A DNA stretch of 64,000 bases from CAZFOB01 sp964520325 (GTDB lineage Bacteria > Actinomycetota > JAICYB01), in NCBI GenBank assembly GCA_964520325.1, contig CAZFOB010000001.1:254568-318567 (forward strand), read 5' to 3'. Made by a program: the position numbers and the translations under genes. Every line of letters begins with the position of its first letter. Position 1 is the stretch's first letter. The notes under the pieces were generated by a model that was not told where the DNA came from, ran no database searches, and worked only from the letters and a program-made list of their open reading frames with translations. Positions 9,797 through 18,146 of this stretch are shown piece by piece.

Positions 9797-9988
9797 ATGG
9801 CGGCTAAGTGCGATGTCTGCGGCAAGGGCCCGGCGACCGGGAACAACGTCTCCCACTCGAATCGGAAGACGAAACGGCGCTGGCTTCCCAACCTGCACTC
9901 GATGAAGATCAACCAGAACGGCTCCGTGCGACGGGCGAAGGTGTGCAGCTCCTGCCTGTCGGCGAACAAGGTCACGAAGGTCGTCTAA
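9797..9988 (+). CDS. rpmB: 50S ribosomal protein L28
   Basis: A 63-residue ribosomal protein L28 starting MAAKCDVCGKGP and ending NKVTKVV. Two Cys pairs (CDVC near the start and CSSC near residue 50) make it the zinc-ribbon (C+) form, which zinc-sensing bacteria often duplicate as a C- form; no second copy is seen here. Length and sequence are typical. It has its own promoter region, since the upstream gene is divergent. Confidence 0.98.
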   Translation: MAAKCDVCGKGPATGNNVSHSNRKTKRRWLPNLHSMKINQNGSVRRAKVCSSCLSANKVTKVV

Positions 9989-10297
9989 CTACTTCCACCT
10001 GACCCCGACTACTCGCCCACCCGCAAGTGGATCGTGTTCCGATCCGAGCGCGACGGTAACCCCGAGATCTACATCATGCGCGCCAACGGCCAGAACCAGA
10101 TCAACCTGACCAACGATCCGGCGAGCGACCGTGCGCCCTCGTGGTCTCCGAACGGCCGAGAGATAGTGTTCAGCCGCTTCGCCGACGGCAAGCTACAGCT
10201 ATTCAAGATGGAGTCCAACGGCTACGGCCAAGCCAGCCTCAGCGGCGGCAATTCGCCGGACGACTTCGCCGACTGGGGAGGGGGCGCGCGAAGGTAG
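9989..10297 (+). pseudogene. Fragment of a TolB-like beta-propeller (PD40/WD40-like) protein
   Basis: Directly after the rpmB stop, and in the same frame, about 100 codons encode the end of a PD40-type propeller: WIVFRSERDGNPEIYIMRANG and APSWSPNGREIVFSRFADG are two characteristic blades. No start codon with a ribosome site precedes the first blade (a GTG at 10034 lies inside it), and a full propeller needs five to seven blades. I infer a 5'-truncated remnant rather than a functional gene. Its function before decay cannot be told. Confidence 0.6.
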
Positions 10298-10553
10298 GAC
10301 ACGCATCGACGACGGGACGCAGGCGACCTCGACAAGGAAGAAGGGCTCCTGCGATGGGAACGCCTTCGTGAGCAGCAGACCGAGGAGCGTAACGATTGCT
10401 GACACGGGTTCGGTGCACCGCATCGTGCGCGTCGATCTGCTGATTGACGGCTCGGCCAGCAAACGTTAGTCTCCGCTCGCGGGGGGAAAGTTAGCGGTCA
10501 TTAACATGGGGGACGCCTCCGCGGCTATCGTCGTACATCGGGGGAGGCAGGAC

Positions 10554-12365
10554 ATGAGGCTGGAGCGGGGTAGCGGTGGGAAGTTCGCGATCGGGGCCGC
10601 CGTCGCGCTCGCGCTCGCGCTGACGCCAGGAGCCGCCGGGCAGGTCTCGGTGCCTCCACCTCTGGCCGCCGTTCCGAGCGGAGGTCGGTACATCGAGCCC
10701 TCGTTCTCCTTTTCAAAGACGCAGACCAACGTGCCATATGGTCAAGCCGTCAACTCCCGGGGCGAGTTACAGACGCTCCTTTTGGACGCTTACGAGCCGA
10801 ACGACGACTCCGAGGAGTTCCGGCCGGCCGTCGTGTGGGTGCACGGCGGCTTCTTCGCTCGCGGCAGCAAGAGCGACGTGGAGTTCCTCCACGACCTCAC
10901 GCGGCGCGGCTATGTAACCGTGTCCATCAACTACCGGATACGACCGGAGCAGGAGGTGAGCATCCCGGCGCTCACCAACGATCTCACCCTGGCGCCGGCG
11001 TTCATCGAGACCATTCGCGACGCACAGCACGATGCGCTGGCGGCGATCCGCTGGGTGAGGGCCAACGCCGCCGACCTGCGTGTCGACCCCGGTCGCGTGG
11101 TCATCGCCGGCCACTCTGCCGGCGGGCTCACCACCTTCGGCTCGATCTTCAACCACGAGGACGTGGGTGGCAGCGGCAACCCCGGCTGGGTCTCCCGGCC
11201 CACGGCGGGTCTCGCCGGCGCCGGCGCGTACGGGTCGGGGGTAACGGGTCGAGCTCCGCTGCCCGGCGACGCACCAATCCTGGTCATGCACGGCACGAAC
11301 GACACAACGGTGCCGATGGCCACGAGCACGGCGCCGTGCACACAGACCCTGGCCGTCGGCAATATCTGCGAGATGCGCATCTACCCGGGCGCCGGCCACG
11401 GGCTTCCGGACGCCGATCGCGGCCTGACGTCGACGAGCTTCCTCTACCGCCACATGATCAGCGCCGAGCGCGTGCCCACCAGGCTTTCCGACCTTGCTGC
11501 GTCCACGCAGGACGAGGAGGTCATCGTCACCGGACGACTCGCCACCGAGGCGGGTGCACCGATCGCCGACGCCCGTATCCTCGGCCGCGGCGAGACGGGC
11601 GGCCCGGTGGAAGCCACCACCAGCGGCGACGGCACCTTCACGCTCGGCGTACAGGCCCCCGACGCCGGTACACCCTTCTCGGTCAAGCTCCGCTACGAGG
11701 GGCACTACACCGGCCTGTCGGCGCAGGCCCCCACGTCAAACGCTCTTGCGCCGAAGCCGCTTGCCCCCGCCCACGCCACCATCACCCAGCCCGCGACGTC
11801 ACTGTCCCTCGACGCGTCCGCCTCCGGCCAGATCACCGACGCCATCCCCATGAAGGCCACCCTGACGTCCGGCGGTCTTGCCCTGGCAAACAAGCGGGTC
11901 ACGTTCGCGATCGGCTCCCGATCCGCCGAAGCCACGACCGACCCGGACGGCGTGGCCGAAGCCACGCTGACCCCGAGCGCCCCGGCCGGGCTGGCGGAGA
12001 TCGTCGCCACCTTCGAAGGTGACGGCACCTACGCCGGATCCCGTGCCGCTTCGCCCTTCGACGTCCTCTTGGAGACAGCCGTCCTCGCCTACGGAGGCGA
12101 GACCCGGGCCACGGGCGAGACGGTGAACGCATCCGTCCGTCTCGTTGAAGATGACGGCCCCCCGATCGCGGGTGCACCGGTCACCTTCGAGATCAACGGC
12201 GAGCAGACGACGGTCCTCACAGACGGCGGGGGTGTCGGCCGGGCCAGCCTGGCCGTCCCCGACCACGGACGATCCCAGGAGGTGGTGGTTACCTACCCGG
12301 GCGACGACAGCTACGTGCCTGCCGAGACCTCGGCCACCGTAACGTGGGGTGGGAAGGCGAATTGA
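10554..12365 (+). CDS. Secreted alpha/beta-hydrolase (BD-FAE/carboxylesterase type) with Ig-like repeats
   Basis: A 603-residue exported esterase. It starts with a signal peptide (basic MRLERGSGGK, hydrophobic core, Ala-rich cleavage region). The hydrolase domain has the oxyanion motif HGGFF, the nucleophile elbow GHSAGG, a later LVMHGTNDTTVP for the Asp and GAGHGLP for the His. From about residue 330 it carries a carboxypeptidase-regulatory-like segment and two invasin/Ig-like domains (about 415-510 and 515-600). The ATG at 10554 has a strong GGGGGAGG six bases upstream, better than the ATG at 10506. It overlaps the next gene by four bases. Substrate unknown; the Ig-like tail suggests surface or polymer attachment. 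Confidence 0.85.
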   Translation: MRLERGSGGKFAIGAAVALALALTPGAAGQVSVPPPLAAVPSGGRYIEPSFSFSKTQTNVPYGQAVNSRGELQTLLLDAYEPNDDSEEFRPAVVWVHGGFFARGSKSDVEFLHDLTRRGYVTVSINYRIRPEQEVSIPALTNDLTLAPAFIETIRDAQHDALAAIRWVRANAADLRVDPGRVVIAGHSAGGLTTFGSIFNHEDVGGSGNPGWVSRPTAGLAGAGAYGSGVTGRAPLPGDAPILVMHGTNDTTVPMATSTAPCTQTLAVGNICEMRIYPGAGHGLPDADRGLTSTSFLYRHMISAERVPTRLSDLAASTQDEEVIVTGRLATEAGAPIADARILGRGETGGPVEATTSGDGTFTLGVQAPDAGTPFSVKLRYEGHYTGLSAQAPTSNALAPKPLAPAHATITQPATSLSLDASASGQITDAIPMKATLTSGGLALANKRVTFAIGSRSAEATTDPDGVAEATLTPSAPAGLAEIVATFEGDGTYAGSRAASPFDVLLETAVLAYGGETRATGETVNASVRLVEDDGPPIAGAPVTFEINGEQTTVLTDGGGVGRASLAVPDHGRSQEVVVTYPGDDSYVPAETSATVTWGGKAN

Positions 12366-13843
12366 CGGGTGCGCGCAACAACCTTCTCCTCGCTCTCGGC
12401 GTCAGCCTGTCCCTCTTGCTTTCCGCTTGCGGATCGACGTCGAAGGATCAAACGCGTGACGCGCGCGAGGGCCGGTCAGTCGAAGCCGGTGGCGTGGCCG
12501 ACGATGCCGTCGGCGATCCCAAGTCAGGGTCGAGGACCGGACGATCCGCTCCAGACGGTGACGGGCCGGGCACTCGAGCGGGAACGAGCGGGCGCACCGT
12601 CCCAACCGACGGCGGCGTCACCGGCGGCAAACTTCCGGCAACACGCGGTGGAAGCGGCGGCACGGTGCGGATCGGTGTCCACCTGTCGCAGAACGGTGAC
12701 GCGGCCAGCCAGTTCGGCGTCGCGCGTCTTCCCACGACGGGTCCTGGCGAGGTGGCGGCGATCGTCAAATGGGTCAACGCCAACGGCGGCATCGGCGGAA
12801 GGACGGTACAGCATTTCGTCCACGTGACCGACCCCCTGAACGGCACGTTCGACTCTCAATCGCAGGCGGCGTGCTCGGATCTCGCGGAGGACAAGAAGGT
12901 CTTCGCCGTGATCAGCAGGTCCCTTTCGCCCTCCGATGTCCTGCCCGCCTGTCTCGCCAAGCATCGCGTCCCCCTCGTGTGGGAGCTGCACAAAGTCCTT
13001 ACCCGATCGACGGCCGCGAAATTCGTGCCGTTCCTCTACCGTCCTCCTTACCCGGACGGCGACCGCCTCGGCTTCGTCGTGGACGGTCTGGCGCGCGCCG
13101 ACTTCTTCGGGAAGGCGCCCAAGCTCGCGATCGTCCGCTACGACATCCCCGACCACAAGTTCGTCTCCGAGAAGGTCTTCCGTCCCGCACTGAAAGCCCA
13201 CGGGATCTCGGTCGCGGCCGAGGCTGTCATCTCGGAGGCGCGAGCCGCATCGGACGCCGGCGCAACGTCGGCGCAAGCGTCGAACGCCGTGCTCCGTTTC
13301 CAGACGGCGGGGATCACGCATGTCCTGTTCGTGCCCACCGGCGCGGTGTTGCCGCTTCTCTTCCTGGCAGCGGCGGAGAGCCAGGGCTTCCGTCCCGCCT
13401 ACGGTCTCAACACTTTGGATCCTCCCGGTTTCCTCGCGGCGAACCACGGCGCGGGCCAGCTTGGGAAGGCTATGGCGGTGGCGTGGCAGCCGGCCGTGGA
13501 TACCGGGGAGACCTTCGACCCCCGGCCGAACGCCGGGGCGAAGAAGCGGTGCCACGACATCGTGAAGGGTGCGGGGTTCAGCGGTGAACAGGCCAGGGGC
13601 GCCGAACCGTACTGCGAAGGGTTCTTCTTCCTGAAGGCGGCGCTGGACCGCAACCCACAGTTCAGCCCCGATGGGCTGCGCCGCGGAGTGGAGGGCCTCG
13701 GCGACTCGTTCGAATCCCCATGGGTGTTCGGCGCGCGGTTCGGTCCCGGACGCTATGACGGAACGAGAGAGGCCCAGAACGCGAAGTACAACGCCGATTG
13801 CGGCTGCTTCAAGTACCTCGGGAAGCGCTACCCCGTCGGTTAA
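12362..13843 (+). CDS. Periplasmic-binding-type lipoprotein (branched-chain amino acid ABC type)
   Basis: A 493-residue lipoprotein. The TTG start overlaps the esterase stop (TTGA), with GGGAAGG upstream. The signal ends in the lipobox LLSAC. A Gly/Ser/Asp-rich linker (about 25-95) precedes a type I periplasmic-binding fold starting GGTVRIGVHLSQNGD, with WVNANGGIGGR typical of LivK-like proteins. No permease or ATPase genes lie nearby, so it may serve as a sensor or scavenging protein for products of the coupled esterase rather than as part of a local transporter. That link is an inference from translational coupling. Confidence 0.82.
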   Translation: MTGARNNLLLALGVSLSLLLSACGSTSKDQTRDAREGRSVEAGGVADDAVGDPKSGSRTGRSAPDGDGPGTRAGTSGRTVPTDGGVTGGKLPATRGGSGGTVRIGVHLSQNGDAASQFGVARLPTTGPGEVAAIVKWVNANGGIGGRTVQHFVHVTDPLNGTFDSQSQAACSDLAEDKKVFAVISRSLSPSDVLPACLAKHRVPLVWELHKVLTRSTAAKFVPFLYRPPYPDGDRLGFVVDGLARADFFGKAPKLAIVRYDIPDHKFVSEKVFRPALKAHGISVAAEAVISEARAASDAGATSAQASNAVLRFQTAGITHVLFVPTGAVLPLLFLAAAESQGFRPAYGLNTLDPPGFLAANHGAGQLGKAMAVAWQPAVDTGETFDPRPNAGAKKRCHDIVKGAGFSGEQARGAEPYCEGFFFLKAALDRNPQFSPDGLRRGVEGLGDSFESPWVFGARFGPGRYDGTREAQNAKYNADCGCFKYLGKRYPVG

Positions 13844-13852
13844 GCGGTAGCG
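13826..13852. terminator. Inverted repeat between convergent genes, possible bidirectional terminator
   Basis: CGCTACC and GGTAGCG form a perfect 7-bp stem around a 13-nt loop that includes the stop codon of the lipoprotein gene. The position between convergent genes suits a terminator. There is no T-tract, so intrinsic termination is uncertain. Confidence 0.35.
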
Positions 13853-13858
13853 AACGCT

Positions 13859-14514
13859 CTATCGATCGCGGGCCGGTGGGGTGATCAACCCCATCCTCAT
13901 CGCTTTGACGACACCTTCGAGCTGGCTGCGCGCCCCGAGCTTGGCGAGGATCGTCTTGATGTATCCACGACACGTGTGGATGCTGAGCGTGAGTCGCTGC
14001 GCGATCGCCTGCGGATCGAGTCCTTCACCCAGCAGAGCAAGCACGTGCAGCTCGCGTCTCGTCAGGTCGAGCGGAGCCGCCGGCCCGCGCGATCGGGTTG
14101 GGCGCGGTTGACGAGCAAGGAGAGTGTGGCGCGGTCGACGATCATCCCGCCGCTGCGCGCCGAACTGATCGCTTCGATCACCTCCGGCACGTGCAGATGC
14201 TTGGGCAGGAAGCCGCTTGCCCCGGCATCGGCCGCTCTCGCCATGACCGATGGTTCGTCGTGTCCGGTGAGGATCAGCACCCTGGCTTCCGGACACAGCT
14301 GCTTGAGTCGCGCCGTTCCGACCAGGCCGTCGACCTCGGGCAGTTCGACGTCCATGGGAACGACGTCGGGTTCGTTGTCCTTGGCGATCGAGATCGCCTC
14401 GTCGACGGTCCCGGCCGTGCCCAAGCACTCCAGGTCGTCCTGGGCATCGACGGCGATCGCGAGCGAGTCGGCGAAGGCGTGGTGGTCGTCAACGATCAGA
14501 ACGCGCAGACGCAT
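13859..14514 (-). pseudogene. NarL/LuxR-type response regulator, frameshifted
   Basis: The receiver domain reads in one frame from the ATG at 14514 (MRLRVLIVDDHH; phosphoacceptor in PMDVELPEVDG; SGFLPKHLHVPEV) and would stop at 14062. The helix-turn-helix domain (LTRRELHVLALLGEG, AIAQRLTLSIHTCRGYIKTI, AKLGARSQLEGVVKA) lies in the frame one base back and ends at 13859. The two overlap around 14062-14110, so a single indel separates the halves. No slippery heptamer or stimulatory hairpin is evident, so I call it a broken gene or a sequencing indel. No sensor kinase gene is adjacent. Confidence 0.8.
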
Positions 14515-14808
14515 GGGTTCGTCCGCGAAATCGGAACGGACCCTCCCACATTGGGGGGGTCAAGACCGACCACCTTGGCCTTTCGCGCGGGCCACCGGCG
14601 CTCGTAGAGCCTCCGCGGAGAGGGTGGACGCTCGGCCGCGCGTTCGTCTCGGGTGTCCTGCAGCCGCCATTCGCTGCCGAGACGGAAGGAGCCACCCGGA
14701 TGAGCCTTGACAACCATCTTCAGCTGCCCCCCTTCGCGAAGCCGGTAGCGCCGGACGGTGGATTCAGGCTAAGACCGCTCGCAGACCAGTCGTTTTTCAG
14801 CTCGGCGT
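14515..14808. other. Non-coding stretch upstream of the broken response regulator
   Basis: No supported gene on either strand. It includes the presumed promoter region of the response regulator. I see no clear -10/-35 pair and no repeat. Confidence 0.5.
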
Positions 14809-14982
14809 TCAGCCCATGGTGCGGCGTGGCCACAACAGCGCCACACCGATCAGCACGAAGACGCCGCCGACGGGGAGGGCCGCGAGGGCACCCGGCACGC
14901 CGGTCATCGCCAGGAGCAAGAAGGCGACTCCAACGGCAAGCGCGAGGAGTCCGGACGCTCGGTTCTTCCGTGGTTCCGACAT
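14809..14982 (-). CDS. Small two-helix membrane protein
   Basis: A 57-residue protein: a basic start (MSEPRKNRAS), one hydrophobic helix (about 11-31), a short turn and a second helix (about 36-51), then WPRRTMG. GGAGG precedes the ATG by 10 bases. It begins 26 bp after the thiD stop on the same strand, so it is probably the last gene of the thiL-thiD operon. No family recognised; the compact hairpin suggests an accessory membrane protein. Confidence 0.65.
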   Translation of the reverse strand: MSEPRKNRASGLLALAVGVAFLLLAMTGVPGALAALPVGGVFVLIGVALLWPRRTMG

Positions 14983-15007
14983 GTCGATGACGCCTCCGCG
15001 CTGGGAC

Positions 15008-15799
15008 CTACCAAAGCCCCCACGCCGGGTTGACCGGACCGATCCCGTGACCGATCTCGAGGTGACGCTCGATCGCTCGCGTCACGAACTTCTTTGCTTC
15101 ATGCGCAGCGTCCGGTACTTCTAAACCTTTCGCGAGTCCCGCGGCAAGCGCGGCCGAGAGCGTGCAACCGGTCCCATGCGTGTGCGGTGTCGCGATCCGG
15201 GGCCCCTCGAGCCGGATCACGCGGTCTCCGTCCGTGAGCAGATCGGTCGCATCGCCGGCACTGAGGTGTCCACCCTTGAGGAGGACCCAGCGCGGACCGA
15301 GCTTCACAAGCTCCTTCGCGGCGTCCTCGTCCGGCTCGGTTGGCGAGATCTCGCGTCCGAGAAGGCCCTCGGCCTCCGGGATGTTCGGCGTGATGACCGT
15401 GGCGAGTGGGATCAGCTTCGTCCGCAGGGCATCGACCGCTGAGTCCTGGAGCAGCGGATCGCCGTGCTTGGACACGAAGACGGGGTCGCACACGAGGTTG
15501 TCGATCGAGAACTCCCTCACGGCCTCCGCGACGATCTCCACGATCGGCGCGCTCGCGAGCATGCCGGTCTTTGCCGCATCGGTGCCGATGTCCTTCATCA
15601 CGGCGTCGATCTGTTGGTGGACGAAGTCCGGCGGGATCGCGAGGACGCCCTGAACGCCGACGGTGTTCTGCGCGGTGAGCGCGGTGAGTGCACACGTACC
15701 GTGGACGCCGAGCATCGTGAACGTCTTCAGATCGGCCTGGATGCCGGCTCCTCCGCCGGAGTCCGAGCCGGCGATCGTAAGCGCCCGCGGCAGTTTCAC
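15008..15799 (-). CDS. thiD: Hydroxymethylpyrimidine/phosphomethylpyrimidine kinase
   Basis: ThiD phosphorylates HMP and HMP-phosphate to HMP-pyrophosphate for thiamine synthesis. The 263 residues start VKLPRALTIAGSDSGGG; the ribokinase-type signature GSDSGGGAGIQAD, the segment DPVFVSKHGDPLL and the C-terminal anion-hole motif THGTGCTLSAALAAGLAKG are all present. The GTG at 15799 overlaps the thiL stop (GTGA), fixing the start and showing an operon with thiL. No TPP-riboswitch-like sequence was recognised upstream of thiL. Confidence 0.95.
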   Translation of the reverse strand: MKLPRALTIAGSDSGGGAGIQADLKTFTMLGVHGTCALTALTAQNTVGVQGVLAIPPDFVHQQIDAVMKDIGTDAAKTGMLASAPIVEIVAEAVREFSIDNLVCDPVFVSKHGDPLLQDSAVDALRTKLIPLATVITPNIPEAEGLLGREISPTEPDEDAAKELVKLGPRWVLLKGGHLSAGDATDLLTDGDRVIRLEGPRIATPHTHGTGCTLSAALAAGLAKGLEVPDAAHEAKKFVTRAIERHLEIGHGIGPVNPAWGLW

Positions 15800-16767
15800 T
15801 GTCGCTTGAAGTGGTCGTATCCGAGTGCATCGAGCTCGGTGCGCTCGCCGTCCCGAACCAGCCACACTCCGTCGGTTACCACCCGGCCGATCTCGATCAG
15901 ACCGAGTGGCTCAACCTGCGACCGATCGACCGCAACGAGCAGCTCGAGATCTTCGCCGCCGCCGAGCACCATCTGTGCGACGTCCCACCCGCGGGCCTCG
16001 GCAACACCCCGCGCCTCCGGCGCGATCGGCAGGTTCGAGATCTCGACTCCGACCCCAGACGCTTCCGCGATCCGTCGTGCGTCCGAGGCCAGACCATCGG
16101 AGATGTCGATGGCCGCGTGCACGCCCGCTGCTTGGAGGCGAGTGCCCTCGCTCACGCGCGCCACCGGACGACGGTGGGCATGAAGACACGCAAGGCCATC
16201 TTCAGGGACGACGTCCTTGGGGTCGGCCGAGAGCAAGAGATTGACGCCGGCAGCCGCCCGTCCGAGCAGCCCGGTGACGGCGAGCGCGTCACCGACGCTG
16301 GCCCCTGAGCGGCGCAACGGATCGCCCTCGATCTCTCCGATCGCAGTCACCGACAAGATCAACTCGGAGCTGCGGACCGTGTCGCCCCCGATCACTTCAG
16401 TGCCGTAGATCGCGCACGCCTCGGCTATGCCGGTATACAGGCCGGCGAGCGTGTCTTCGTCGAGCGTCGGCGGCGCGCAGAGGACAACGAGCAGATAGCG
16501 CGGTTGCGCTCCCATCGCCGCAAGGTCTGACACGTTCACCGAAACCGCCTTGAAACCGACATCGGCGGCGGATGACCAGTCGAGACGGAAATGGACGCCC
16601 TCAACGAGCGCGTCCACGGTCGCCACGAGGCTCGTCCCATCGCGCAAGCGCGCGACCGCGGCGTCGTCACCGATGCCGACGAGGGCGGCCCCATCGAGCA
16701 TGGGGGCGGGCAACCAGGCTCGCATCTTGTCGATGAACCCGAACTCGCCGAGGTCCGAGAGTTTCAC
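15796..16767 (-). CDS. thiL: Thiamine-monophosphate kinase
   Basis: ThiL converts thiamine phosphate to thiamine pyrophosphate, the last step of the pathway. The 323 residues have the N-terminal FGFIDKMR, the metal-binding GIGDDAAV, TVDALVEGVHF and the segment VSDLAAMGAQPRYLLV, all typical of the PurM-like fold. It is the first gene of thiL-thiD-small membrane protein, divergent from trkA with 32 bp between the starts, so both promoters must be packed into this gap and the coding ends. Confidence 0.96.
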   Translation of the reverse strand: MKLSDLGEFGFIDKMRAWLPAPMLDGAALVGIGDDAAVARLRDGTSLVATVDALVEGVHFRLDWSSAADVGFKAVSVNVSDLAAMGAQPRYLLVVLCAPPTLDEDTLAGLYTGIAEACAIYGTEVIGGDTVRSSELILSVTAIGEIEGDPLRRSGASVGDALAVTGLLGRAAAGVNLLLSADPKDVVPEDGLACLHAHRRPVARVSEGTRLQAAGVHAAIDISDGLASDARRIAEASGVGVEISNLPIAPEARGVAEARGWDVAQMVLGGGEDLELLVAVDRSQVEPLGLIEIGRVVTDGVWLVRDGERTELDALGYDHFKRQ

Positions 16768-16799
16768 GTTGACACCGTAACCCCCCTGATACTGGACCC

Positions 16800-18146
16800 A
16801 TGCATGTCGTCGTGTGTGGCGCAGGAGAGATCGGCCTCCATATCGCGGACCGGCTGAGCCGGGAAGGTCACGACGTCGCGCTCGTGGACAGTCAGCCGCG
16901 GCGGATCGCCGAAGCCGAGGAGCGCCTCGATATCCAAACCATCGTCGGACGCGCGACCTCTGCCGACATCCTCGAGAAGGCCGGGCTCTCGAAAAGCAAG
17001 ATGCTCATCGCGGTGACCAACGACGACGAGGTCAACCTCGTCGCTGCGCTGATGGCCAAGCAGGCCGGCGTGGAGACGACTGTCGTCCGTCTGCAGAACG
17101 ACTCACTGCGCGGCCCCGAGTCGAGCAAGATCCGACGGACGATGGGCGTCGATCACGTGATCGATCCCGACTTCGAGACCGCACAGGAGATCAACGAAGT
17201 CTTGCGATTCCCCGGAGCGAGCGAGATCTTCCCGCTGGTCGGCGGTGAGATCCTGGTCTTCGGCGCGCGGCTTGTGGCCGGAGCGCCCGCGGTTGGTCAG
17301 ACGCTCAACGAACTCGCTCGTGCCCACGAGCCCCACTGGGACTTCCTCATCGGATCGGTCACGCGCGACGGCAAGACCGTCATGGCGCGTCAGGACCTCC
17401 GGCTCGAGGACGGTGATCACTTGCGCATCGTCTGCAATCAGCGCGGACGCCAGCAGCTGCTCAAACTTCTTGGACTCGAAACGAAAACGCTGCGCCGCGT
17501 GATGCTCCTGGGCGGTGGCCACACCGCACGCATCCTCGCCGAACGTCTCCAGCAACGTGGAGCGTTCGTCACGATCGTCGAACGCAAACCGGAGCGCGCG
17601 CGTGAGCTCGCCGAACGGCTCGAGCATTGCGTCGTGCTCGAAGGCGAGATCACCGACGCCGATCTGCTCGCCGAAGAGGAGATCGGACGTCAGGACGTCG
17701 TGATCGCACTCACCGGTGAGGACGACGCGAACATCCTGGCCTGCCTGTTCGCCAAGGGGGCGGGAGCGAAGGAGACGATCGCCGTCGTCCACAGGCTTGC
17801 GTTGCTGTCACTGGTCCACGAAGCCGGCATCGACGTCGCCATATCACCTCGGACGGCGATCGCGAACGCAGTCCTGCGGTTCGTCCGCGGCGGCGAGCTG
17901 TCGTCGGTGACGACTTTCCTCGAAGGCCAAGGAGAGATCCTCGAACTCGTCGTCGGAGAAGGAGCACCGGCCGACGGAACGCTTATCTCCGATCTGCCTT
18001 TGCCGAAGGACGTGCTCATCGGTGCGATCGTCCGCGACGGCAACGCCGAGATCGCCCGCGGACGCACGAAGCTCCGCGAACGCGATCGTGTGATCGCGTT
18101 CGCGATGCCGGAAGCAACGGCAGCCGTCCAGCGGATCTTCGGGTGA
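16800..18146 (+). CDS. trkA: Trk potassium uptake system regulatory protein TrkA
   Basis: A 448-residue cytosolic gating subunit with two RCK units. Each starts with a Rossmann nucleotide motif: VVCGAGEIGLHIADRL at the N-terminus and MLLGGGHTARILAERL near residue 234, and each is followed by a TrkA-C domain. It binds NAD(H)/ATP and controls the TrkH channel. Its stop overlaps the trkH start by four bases, a clear two-gene operon. Confidence 0.95.
   Translation: MHVVVCGAGEIGLHIADRLSREGHDVALVDSQPRRIAEAEERLDIQTIVGRATSADILEKAGLSKSKMLIAVTNDDEVNLVAALMAKQAGVETTVVRLQNDSLRGPESSKIRRTMGVDHVIDPDFETAQEINEVLRFPGASEIFPLVGGEILVFGARLVAGAPAVGQTLNELARAHEPHWDFLIGSVTRDGKTVMARQDLRLEDGDHLRIVCNQRGRQQLLKLLGLETKTLRRVMLLGGGHTARILAERLQQRGAFVTIVERKPERARELAERLEHCVVLEGEITDADLLAEEEIGRQDVVIALTGEDDANILACLFAKGAGAKETIAVVHRLALLSLVHEAGIDVAISPRTAIANAVLRFVRGGELSSVTTFLEGQGEILELVVGEGAPADGTLISDLPLPKDVLIGAIVRDGNAEIARGRTKLRERDRVIAFAMPEATAAVQRIFG

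Noticed and set aside
10444..10471. Promoter TTGACG-N16-TTAGTC before the esterase
   Set aside because: The -10 matches consensus poorly; position is plausible but the evidence is too weak to list.
14062..14110. Programmed -1 frameshift in the response regulator
   Set aside because: No X-XXY-YYZ heptamer or downstream pseudoknot-like stem could be seen, and regulators of this family are not known to need one.
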